Made by a program: the position numbers and the translations under genes. 64,000 bases of DNA, taken from contig OY726557.1 of the NCBI GenBank assembly GCA_963383645.1, positions 151,512,360-151,576,359 of the forward strand. The letters run 5' to 3'. The stretch comes from Muscardinus avellanarius (Eukaryota > Chordata > Mammalia > Rodentia > Gliridae). The notes beneath the pieces are model-generated. The model was not told where the DNA came from, searched no databases, and worked only from the letters and a program-made list of their open reading frames with translations. Of this stretch, positions 55,564-64,000 are shown one piece after another (position 1 is the first letter of the stretch; each line of letters starts with the position of its first letter).

Positions 55564-55565
<2 letters not shown>

Positions 55566-55655
55566 CATACACACAATCTGCTGGACTGTAATTGCTATAT
55601 CATAGGATATATATGTTCAACTTTTGTAGATATTTTGAGAATTTCTAGTTGATAT

Positions 55656-55658
<3 letters not shown>

Positions 55659-55698
<40 letters not shown>
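55659..55698. repeat. (GT)n microsatellite
   Basis: About 19 GT units at the tail of an antisense ID element. Confidence 0.95.
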
Positions 55699-55766
55699 GA
55701 GGAACAAACCTAGGTCCTTATACATGGTAGGTAAGCACAGTACTACTGAACCACAAACCCAGCCCT
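55699..55766 (-). mobile_element. ID-like SINE, antisense
   Basis: gaggaacaaacctaggtcct ... catggtaggtaagcacagta ... aaacccagccct. Confidence 0.75.
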
Positions 55767-55803
55767 GAGGTATCTTTACCAACCCTTAAAATTGTGTTGT
55801 GTG

Positions 55804-56011
55804 AGCCGGGCGTGGTGGCGCACGCTTGTAATCCCCGTGCTTGGGAGGCAGAGACAGGAGGATCGCGCAGGTTCGAAGCCAGCCGCGCGCGCTGGCTTAG
55901 GAGACCCTGTTTCCAAATAAAAATGTAAAAATAGGTCTGGGAGTGTAGCCCAGAGGTAGAAGGGCTTCCAGGAACCCCAGTACCACCAAAAAAAAAAAAA
56001 AAAAAAAAAAT
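55804..56011 (+). mobile_element. B1-dID SINE, group II, sense
   Basis: Complete, little diverged, with B box ggttcgaagcc; flanks aaaattgtgttgtg / aaaaattgtggtgtg. Confidence 0.93.
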
Positions 56012-56014
56012 TGT

Positions 56015-56015
<1 letters not shown>

Positions 56016-56056
<41 letters not shown>
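56016..56056. repeat. (GT)n microsatellite
   Basis: About 20 GT units lying between two SINEs. Confidence 0.95.
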
Positions 56057-56057
<1 letters not shown>

Positions 56058-56060
<3 letters not shown>

Positions 56061-56442
56061 ACTGGTACTGAGCATTGAACTCAGGGCCATTCTACCTCTG
56101 AGTTACACCCTAGCCCTGGGGTCTCACTAAATTGTGAAGGGCTTTGCTGAGGCTGGCCGCAAACCTGTGTCCTTCTGTCTCAGCCTCTTTATTTTTTATT
56201 TTTTTGGTGGTACCGGGGTTCCTGGAAGCCCTTCTAACTCCGGGCTACACTCCCAGACCTATTTTTACATTTTTATTTGGAAACAGGGTCTCCTAAGCCA
56301 GAGCGCGCAGCTGGCTTCGAACGTGCGCGATCCTCCTGTCTCTGCCTCCCAAGCACCGGGATTACAAGCGTGCGCCGCCACGCCCGGCCTGTCTCAGCCT
56401 TTCTAGTACTGGAAATATAGGCATGTATGACCATGTCTGGCA
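56058..56442 (-). mobile_element. Group I SINE (host), antisense
   Basis: Host halves 56058-56186 and 56389-56442, split within the left monomer. Confidence 0.87.
56187..56388 (-). mobile_element. B1-dID SINE, group II, nested
   Basis: 12-bp duplication ctgtctcagcct at 56175-56186 and 56389-56400. Confidence 0.92.
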
Positions 56443-56589
56443 AGAATTGTGTCTCTTTAATCTTAGGTATTCTGATGTATGAAGCTATATCTAATTGTTA
56501 AAATGTGCATTTTCCTGGTGACTTAGATGCTGAGGACTTTGGTTAACATTTGACTGTCTTTCTTTATAAAAAACTTATTCCAATCTTTT

Positions 56590-56965
56590 TAAAAAATGGT
56601 GTGATGGTCTTTTTGATATGACACCTTGAGTCCTCAGTTATCCAATCAATATAGGTATTAATGTGACAGAGTTTTGTACATTTTATTAAAATTCCATAGT
56701 TTTCTTAATTAAGAGATTATATATTCTAGTTGGACTTAATTAAATCAATTAATTTCCTTAAAATTGGGGGAAAGGTTTCCTTGAGAGAATAAAAAATTCT
56801 GAATATGAATAGAAGTTTTAGTCATCTGTGAGTTCTAGCCTGCCTTTCCTCATGGCCTACTTTATAAATTTGAGATTTGCCCAGCCAGGCCCAGTATTCA
56901 TATAAACCAATCCTTTGCAACAAATCTCTTTGTATCTCTTTACTGATACTGTTTTTCTGGTTTAA
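56590..56965 (+). mobile_element. Ancient LTR-like repeat, sense
   Basis: tatccaatcaatataggtat ... gagttctagcctgcctttcc ... aacaaatctctttgtatctc resemble an old LTR of the same broad kind as at 26945 (antisense). Diverged. Confidence 0.4.
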
Positions 56966-56969
56966 TCCA

Positions 56970-57145
56970 GGCTGAGGTAGGAGTATCATAGGTTCAAGAC
57001 CAGCCTTATCAATTTAGCAAGACTTTCAGTAACCCAGCAAGAATCTGTTTCAAATGAAACTAAAAATCCCCCCCAAAACAAAAAGGCTAGGAGTATACTT
57101 CAGAGGTAGAATGCCTTTTGGTTCAACCCTCAATACAAAAACAAC
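56970..57145 (+). mobile_element. B1-dID SINE, old, 5'-truncated
   Basis: aggctgaggtaggagtatca to ttcaaccctcaatac. Confidence 0.7.
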
Positions 57146-57195
57146 ATCTTCTCCTATCCTATGGTGTGATTTTTGAATCACTTAATGGCTTTTTT

Positions 57196-57413
57196 TTTTT
57201 TTTTTTTTTGGTGGTACTGGGGGTGGAACCCAGAGGCTTTCTACCTCTGGGCTATACTCCCAGATCCATTTTATATTTTATTTGGAAACAGGGTCTCCCT
57301 AAGTTGCTGAGAGCCTCACTAAGTAGCTGAGGCTGGCTTTGAACCTGCGCGATCCACCTGTCTCAGCCTCCCAAGAGCAGGGATTACAAGAGTGTGCTAC
57401 CAAGCCTGGCTCT
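57196..57413 (-). mobile_element. B1-dID SINE, group III, antisense
   Basis: Perfect 15-bp duplication cttaatggctttttt at 57181-57195 and 57414-57428. Confidence 0.94.
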
Positions 57414-57842
57414 CTTAATGGCTTTTTTGATGAAAAATATCTATTTTTAATGTATGTTATTAATATTCTCCTTAATAGTCTATATGATAAAAAATCTTTG
57501 ACCATCCTAAAATCATAAACATATTATCTACATTATCTTCTAAAGGAATTTTACTTTCCATATTTAAACCTTCAGTTCAGCTGGAATTGATTTATGTATA
57601 GTGTGAGTATGGGTTATTTTTATGAATCTCATATAGTCATCCACTGATAAGATGGACCTTTTCTCTGCTATACATTGCCACTCTTGTCCCAAACCAAGCA
57701 CTTAAATATGTGGGTGTGTTTCTGCACTCTATTTTATTCCATTCGTCTAAATTCTCCTGTGCAAATGCCATATTGTTGTAGCTTATATATAATATCTAGT
57801 AGTATAAGTTTTACAACTTTATTGTTTCAGTCTGTTCTAGCT

Positions 57843-58057
57843 ATTTTTTTTTTTTTTTGGATACTGGGGATGGAACCCAGGGGCATTCTACCTCCAGGCT
57901 ATACCCCCAGCCCTAATTTTTATTCTTTATTTTGAAACAGGGTCTCACAAAGTTGCAGAGGGCCTCACTGAGTGCTGAGGTTGTAAGCGAACTGTGATCC
58001 TCCTGTCTCAGCCTTCCGAATGCTGGGATTACAAGCGTGCACCACCATGCCCAGCTT
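57843..58057 (-). mobile_element. Group I SINE, antisense
   Basis: ggatactggggatggaaccc to gcaccaccatgcccagct; flanks tagctattttt / tagctagttta. Confidence 0.92.
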
Positions 58058-58065
58058 AGCTAGTT

Positions 58066-58482
58066 TAAAAAATACTGGTAATTGAACCCAGGAGGCATTT
58101 GACCTATGAGCTATATATCCAACCCTTTTTATTTTTTTATTCTTTGGTGGTACTGGGGGTGGAATCCAGAGGCTTTTCTACCTCTGGGCTATACTCCCAG
58201 ACCTATTTTATACTTTATTTGGAAACAGGGTCTCACTAAGTTGCTGAGAGCCTCATTAAGTAACTGAGGCTGGCTTCAAACCTGTGTGATCCACCTGTCT
58301 CAGCCTCCCAAGGACTGGGATTACAAGTGTGCACCACCGTGCCGGGCCTTTATTTATTTTGAAACAGGGTCTTACTAGGTTGCTGAGTCTCACTAAATTG
58401 CCGAGACTAACCACAAATTTATGATCCTCCTGTCTCAGCCTCCCAAGTACTGGGATTATAGGCATTACCACTATGCCTGACT
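58066..58482 (-). mobile_element. Old SINE (host) with nested group III SINE
   Basis: Host right monomer 58066-58135 and left monomer 58349-58482 (ends accactatgcctgactt). Confidence 0.85.
58138..58348 (-). mobile_element. B1-dID SINE, group III, nested
   Basis: ggtggtactgggggtggaat to gcaccaccgtgccgggcc, in the host linker. Confidence 0.9.
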
Positions 58483-58597
58483 TGTTTCAGCCATTTTTGG
58501 CCTTTAAATTTCCATTTAAATGTTAGACCAAGTCTGTCAATTTTCACAAAAATCCTTCTGGAACTTTAATGGGGATTGTACTAAAGTTATAGATTAA

Positions 58598-58780
58598 CGC
58601 CGGGCGTGGTGGCGCACGCTTGTAATCCCCGCGCTTGGGAGGCGGAGACAGGAGGATCGCGCAGGTTCGAAGCCAGCCGTGCTGGCGTAAGAGACCCTGT
58701 TTCAAAAATATAAAAAATAGGTCTGGGAGTGTAGCCCGGAGGAAGAAGGGCTTCCAGGAACCCCAGTACCACCAAAAAAA
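58598..58780 (+). mobile_element. B1-dID SINE, group II, sense, young
   Basis: Perfect 15-bp duplication aaagttatagattaa at 58583-58597 and 58781-58795. Nearly identical to the copy at 22663. Confidence 0.96.
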
Positions 58781-59010
58781 AAAGTTATAGATTAATTTTA
58801 GAAGAATTAAATTCTTTATCATGCTTATTTTTTAAAGCATGAACATGGTATATTCACCTCCCATTTTGTATGTCTGTATAATTTCTCTCAATAGTGTTTT
58901 ATACTATTCTTTTATGCCGAAACCTTGCAAAATTTTTTGTTACATTTATTCCCATAGGTTTATATTTTAAATGTTATTACAAATTATCATTGTTAATTTC
59001 CCCACATTCC

Positions 59011-59640
59011 CCCTTTCAAATCAGAAAACATTTCCACTATATGTATCAATTATTCTAATTTCTCTTACATTTCCCAAGTACATATTTGGTATTGAATCCT
59101 GCCTTATTTTTGGAGTAAAAGATATTTATATTAATTAGTAATAGACAACATCAAGTTCTTTCTCTGTCAATGTCATATTTCTACAAAATTTCTTTTGATA
59201 CATTTTCTTCTTAAGTTTGTTTTTACCTTTATCAAGTCCCTTCTAGGCAGACTTATTATTTATCAGCTTTTGTTCATTTTCAATTAAGAAAGTCCATAAT
59301 TATTTCACTATAAGGAATCGGCTTACTCCTTGGAATATAGGTTCATGTATTTAAGTGTTTCCAGGCTTTGTGACCTATAATAGTTTTATTTATCTCTAGT
59401 CAACATTTTTTCCCCCAGTCTTTCCCATTCTTCACAAAACTCATTGTTCTTATTTTGTTTACATACTCTATACAATGTCTTAACACTTGAAATAAAGGCC
59501 ATCCTCAACTTACTCAATTCTTCCCTTATCCACTTCCAAATATCTCTTTCACTTCCCTTATGTTTTATCTCAGAGGAAACAAGAATGTAGATTTATAGAG
59601 TTGAAATCAATGCAGAATCTCATAGGAAATAGGATGTAAA
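59011..59640. other. CEP126 intron, no recognised feature
   Basis: AT-rich; may include more decayed L1, but I cannot show it. Confidence 0.4.
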
Positions 59641-59644
59641 TAAA

Positions 59645-60128
59645 AAGTATTGAAAGAGGCCCATCAGTGGATGGATAGAGTGTGGTATATACACACAATG
59701 AAATTTTACTCAGCCATAAAGAACAAAATAATTCAATTTGCAGCAAAGTGGATAGAACTAGAGGATATTATGCTAAGGGAGATCATCCTGTCTCAGAAAG
59801 TCAAAAGTCATGTATTTTCTTTCATCTGTGGGAGCTAGAACAAAAATAGGAAGCAAAAGGGACTTCAGAGAGACCAGTAGAATAGTAGAAGTGTTTTGGG
59901 GACGGGAGGTGGGGAGAGTAAAAAGGAGAATTGAGGAAGGGAACAGTTCAAATAATGTCATGTCCATATATGAAGGCATCATTACCAGTATCACTGACGT
60001 ATGGAGAAGGAGTGGAGGGGCCAGGTAGGAGGCAGAGGGAAAATACACCAAGTGCTGTGTGCGTGGTTGTTTGTAACACTTTGAATCTCACATTGATGTA
60101 TAATTACAATGCACCAATAAAAGTAAAA
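59645..60128 (+). mobile_element. L1 3' end, sense, strongly 5'-truncated
   Basis: The last part of ORF2 (atggatagagtgtggtatat; ttttactcagccataaagaa) and a 3' UTR ending tacaatgcaccaataaaa plus tail. Confidence 0.87.
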
Positions 60129-60129
60129 A

Positions 60130-60699
60130 AAAAATCATCCAACCAATAAAAAAAGAATAGTGGAAGGTATATGCTTTAAAAATTAAATCCATGCAGTTTG
60201 TTCTATTTTACTTATGCTTTAAACATTTATATTCTGTTAAGATCACTGATCTATATCTAACCCTCCTTTAAAAACATCTCCTGGTCTACCTACTCAAGTC
60301 ACTGTCATAAACCTTACTGTTCGTGGCTAAACTATTTGGGAAGAATGGCTTATATTAATTAATACTGCACTTCACTGCTCATTCTGTATTGTTTTTTATT
60401 TAGAAATATTTTAAACAAAGCATTCTAGAGGATAAATGCTATACAGATATAACCGAAGGCCTCTGTGTATAAAGGTTGCTGCATGTTCTAATATGCATGG
60501 TGCTATCTGGAGCTGTGCAATGTGTAACTTGCAGAACTGGAATGACAGCCTGTACATCGAAAACAGAGATCTTTTTCTTCTTCCTTATCTAGAGGTAATT
60601 ACTATTCTGAGTTTAAAGTTAATCATTATCAATTCTGCTACAAGTTTACTACGTAGGGATGTGTCTATAAGGCATATAATATTGTTTTATATAAATTAT
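60130..60699. other. CEP126 intron, mostly unrecognised
   Basis: The stretch 60590-60690 (ggtaattactattctgagtt) weakly resembles antisense old L1. An 88-codon open frame here has no family pattern. Confidence 0.4.
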
Positions 60700-60710
60700 T
60701 AAAATATTCT

Positions 60711-60923
60711 TTTTTTTGGTGAGTATGGGGTTGGAACCCAGGGGCATTCGACCTCCGAGCTACACCCCCTGCTCTATTTTTTATTCTTTATTTTGAAACA
60801 GGGTCTCACTAAGTTGCAGAGGGCCTCACTATGTAGCTGAGGCTGTCTGCGAACCGCGATCCTCCGGTCTGTCTCAGCCTCTCGAATGCTGGCATTACAA
60901 GCGTGCGCCACCACGTCCAGTTC
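60711..60923 (-). mobile_element. Group I SINE, antisense
   Basis: 11-bp duplication taaaatattct at 60700-60710 and 60924-60934; contains a short gtctgtct duplication. Confidence 0.93.
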
Positions 60924-60934
60924 TAAAATATTCT

Positions 60935-61925
60935 AATTTTACATTTTTCCTCTCATTTGGGATATTTTTCCCCACTGATATATGATCTTGGAAAATGAGT
61001 AGGTGAATATTTGATAAGAAATTGGAAGTAGGAATAGTGGATATCTGAAAAGAATAAATGTTTGAAATGGTTACAACAAAGAATGGTGAGTGAATTTACC
61101 TGAGAAACAGATTAATTAGTAAGGCTGATATCAGAGGATGATCATAAACCAACAGCATAATCAATATGCCTGACGCATCATGTGCATTCTCTTTGCTACT
61201 TAGAAGCAGAAATAGAGAAAGAGGGTATGATTTTTTTCCCCAGAGGGAAGGTTCTCTGATTGGTGACAAGGGGCAAAGAGTTTAGGATATTGGCAAAAGA
61301 ATTAATAACAGATCATTAAATCTAATCTGGAGGAGGAGTAAGAAATAGCTGAAATAGGACAAGGAAATAGAGAAAATAATGAACTCTGGATCCCCTGTGA
61401 GGTAAAAAAAAAAAAAAAGGTAGGGGCAGGGAAAGAAAGAACAAGAGATTAGTTAGAGAGGAGGATGCTATTATATTATGGATTTTAGGTTCAGAATATG
61501 ACAAAGGGAATGGGTAGTTGAGGCAGAATGTTATAGAACATCATTAGAGAAGAAAAAGATTGAGAGAAATCAGTATGTTAGGCTGTTTGTTCATCGCGTT
61601 CATGTTGAATTATCTAGTATGATGGTAAAGACTCTGCATGAAAATGAAGATTGTGACCCAGATGCGAAGGTATCTTTAGGAAAAAAATGACTTGAGATTT
61701 CAGGAGTAGTGTAGTTGAATGGCTGGCACCTCATAGGAAGAGAGTTCTGGAAGCTCTAATATAGAACCTCTTCAATTGTCAACTCTAGGTACATAAGGGT
61801 GAAAATAGAAATGACCTGGCAAATTAGGAGAATAGGAAGCAAATAAATAAATTCTCACTGAATTGTAACTCAGTATTACCAAAGAAATAACGTGGAATGT
61901 TAGATATTTAAATAGCTTTTAAAAA
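60935..61925. other. CEP126 intron, no recognised feature
   Basis: About 1 kb of purine-rich unique-looking sequence. Confidence 0.45.
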
Positions 61926-61930
61926 GGCGG

Positions 61931-62151
61931 AGCCGGGCGTGGTGGCGCACGCTTGTAATCCCAGCATTTGGGAGGCTGAGACCAGAGGATCGCGGTTCGC
62001 GGACAGCCTCACCTACTTAGTGAGGGAGGCCCTCTGCAACTCAGCGAGACCTGGTTTCAAAATAAAGAATAAAAAAATTGGGCAGGGGGTGTAGCTCGGA
62101 GGTCAAATGCCTCTGGGTTCCATCCCCAGATCCACAAAAAAAAAAAAAAAA
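61931..62151 (+). mobile_element. Group I SINE, sense
   Basis: gccgggcgtggtggcgcacg start. The right monomer variant ggaggtcaaatgcctctggg is shared only with the element at 62647. Confidence 0.93.
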
Positions 62152-62504
62152 GATGGGAACAATTGCTAAGTATATAGTACTGTTAGATTTTTCTAAGTAA
62201 AATCCCTGTGGTAATAGGTACAGACTATTTACAACAGTTTGAATATATTTCTGTCTTTAAAAACATGTAAAAAATCCTTACATTTCCAACGTTTCTTATA
62301 TGAAGACCCCTGAGAAAACTACCTACTTTGATTAAGTGCCAGGAAAATAGTGGTTTCTGCTGATGAGTACACGTATCCTCTCTTTTATCAGAGAATGAGG
62401 ATTTTAATATGGTTTAATGTACAAGATATATGTGAAATTCTGAGTTTATAAGTATATTCCATGACAGAGTCTCATATATTATATTTATTTAATAACTATT
62501 TATT

Positions 62505-62975
62505 GTATGGCTTTAGTAGAAAAAGCATGGAACTTGAAGCCATAGAAATCTGGATTAAAATACAATTCTGCTATTTACTAGGACGTGACCTTGGATAATT
62601 ATATATTTTTTCTTTGCAAAATGAGGTTTAAAAAGGTACCTATTTCAGCCAGGCATGGTGGCACATGCTTGTGATCCCAGCATTTGGGAGGCTGAGACTG
62701 GAGGATCGTGGTTTGTGGACAGTCTCAGCTACTTAGTGAGGCCCTCTGCAACTCAGTGAGACCCTGTTTCAAAAGAAAAGAACAAAAAATTGGGCAGGGG
62801 GTGTAGCTCGGAGGTCAAATGCCTCTGGGTTCCATCCCCAGACACATACAAAAGAGGTACCTATTTCTCAGAGTTATTGTAAGATTTAACTGAGATAATG
62901 TATGCAAAGCACTTGGTTGTATGACTGGTGCAACTCAAGAAAATGTTACTACTATTGCTTTATTTAAGACTATCT
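62505..62975 (+). repeat. MIR, sense, split by a SINE
   Basis: gaagccatagaaatctggat, gacgtgaccttggataatta and gcaaaatgaggtttaaaaag before the SINE; tctcagagttattgtaagat and gcaaagcacttggttgtatg after it: full MIR order. Confidence 0.78.
62647..62852 (+). mobile_element. Group I SINE, sense, in the MIR
   Basis: Flanked by aggtacctatttc on both sides; the same tcaaatgcctctggg variant as at 61931. Confidence 0.94.
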
Positions 62976-63089
62976 CATCTGTATGATGCTTTCATTATTT
63001 GGAAGTTATAAAGCTATGTTATAAAATGATTGGATAAAAAGAGAAGTTTTTTTAGTGAAAGAAATGCCTTTTTAGAATCTATATTTTCA

Positions 63090-63350
63090 GCTAGGTGTGG
63101 TGGCAGATGCTTGTAATCCCAGTGCTTGGGAGGCTGAGACATGATGATCACAGGTTGTGGCCAGCCTCAGCTACATAGTGAGGCCTTCTGCAACTTATTG
63201 AGACCTTGTTTCAAAATAAAGAATAAGAAAAATAGAGCTAGGGGTGTAGTTTGGAGGTAAAATGCCCCTGGGTTTAATCCTTAGTACAGTAAAAACAACA
63301 AAACAAAACAAAAAACCAAAAAAAAAAAACCCAACCAACCAAGCAAACAA
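63090..63350 (+). mobile_element. Group I SINE, sense, long A/C tail
   Basis: agctaggtgtggtggcagat to ttaatccttagtacag, then an (AAAAC)n/(CCAA)n tail to about 63350. Confidence 0.88.
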
Positions 63351-63354
63351 AAAA

Positions 63355-64000
63355 CCCTATATTTTCATAGATAAGCCCTGAAGACTTTTATATCACAGTC
63401 TTTGCATTTAACTTTCCATCTACTAATGTGGTTTGTGTCTACCTAATTCAGGAAAAGCCTGACTGCCTATTAAGTATTAGATATTGCTTGAACTTGGGGA
63501 TATTGTGATGAATTACAGAAAAATTATCATTAAAGGCTCATGGCCTAATTGAAGAAGACTCTATTAAAATTTAAACTAGCCCTTTAGACACTAATAATTA
63601 CTTATATCTTTAAAAATATCAATAATTATCTATACCTTTGTTCTCAGTAGGCGAATTTTTCCTACTGGAAAAAAATATTTTATGGGATTTTAGTGTATTC
63701 CTTCAGGGAAGAATGACTTTTTGAGGAGCCAATCAGCTGCTAAGGGCAAGTGTTCTATAGAGAATTAATTTTCTAAAAAGTATAAGGCAATGGTACCATT
63801 TTTCCCTTACATGAAAGCCAATATATATAACAAGCAAAGCAGAGCTGCCACACTTTTGCAATGTGCTTGACAGAAAATCTGACTACAATTGTAATGGAAG
63901 AATAATACTGGGACAGGAATCAGATCCTGTTCATTATCCTTCTTTTTAAAAATTAATAAGAAAAACCACAGAAATGCTGGCAAAAGTTTTAAATTTTAGT
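63355..64000. other. CEP126 intron to window end, no recognised feature
   Basis: AT-rich; no exon of CEP126 recognised. Confidence 0.45.

Larger units (their letters stand above)
54875..55660 (-). mobile_element. Ancient L1, antisense, interrupted
   Basis: aactgacgtataacctacat, caagaaacaatactgtcaac, catgtcttctggtttacata, caatctgctggactgtaatt and atatatgttcaacttttgta follow an old L1 3' region read antisense. Interrupted by a SINE and a CA tract. Confidence 0.7.
57420..59010 (-). mobile_element. Ancient L1, antisense, with several SINE insertions
   Basis: Pieces 57429-57842, 58485-58597 and 58796-59010 carry ttcagttcagctggaattga, tttacaactttattgtttca, gtctgtcaattttcacaaaa and tttctctcaatagtgtttta, collinear with old L1 ORF2 antisense. 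Confidence 0.75.

Overview
This is a 64-kb piece of mammalian nuclear DNA, most likely from a non-muroid rodent. The best clue is the dominant SINE: a 7SL/B1-like left monomer joined through an A-rich linker to an ID/tRNA-like right monomer (the B1-dID design known from squirrel-, dormouse-, beaver- and guinea-pig-related rodents). The L1 3' ends (…tgcaccaataaa, with a pyrimidine-rich 3' UTR when read antisense) look squirrel-related to me, but the species is not settled. There are no prokaryotic genes; nearly all long open frames are translated SINEs or microsatellites.

Gene content: five minus-strand exons at 53.9, 51.3, 48.9, 36.2 and 23.6 kb have consensus splice sites, compatible phases and one continuous frame (224 codons to the stop). 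I recognise the product as the C-terminal end of the centrosomal/ciliary-base protein CEP126 (KIAA1377). The gene reads right to left; upstream exons, including the large central coding exon, lie beyond 64 kb. The 23-64 kb part is therefore intron and exon of CEP126, and 1-23 kb is 3' flanking DNA.

Repeats fill much of the rest. About 85 SINE insertions fall into groups used below. Group I: right monomer ...gcccctgggttc..., linker usually AAAATAAAGAATAAAA. Group II: right monomer ...gggcttccaggaacccc..., left monomer with CGCGCTTGGGAGGCGGAG-type sequence; the youngest. Group III: right monomer with ...ctttctacctc... when read antisense, linker AAATAAAATATAAAA. Many are nested in one another. 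Older layers are MIR, L2, ancient L1 and MaLR-type LTR fossils. Microsatellites mostly sit at SINE tails.

The most unusual object is a pair of L1-derived elements (17.26-19.57 kb, plus; 38.63-41.43 kb, minus) sharing one chimeric body: L1 5' UTR, ORF1, an INVERTED fragment of L1 ORF2, then the L1 3' UTR, with no ORF2 of their own. Each copy has its own target-site duplication, so the chimera appears to have moved as a unit: a HAL1-like (half-L1) non-autonomous family. The minus copy is full length, keeps an intact ORF1 (305 codons from ATG) and lies in a CEP126 intron in the gene's orientation, within a stack of nested L1s at 36.5-42.8 kb.
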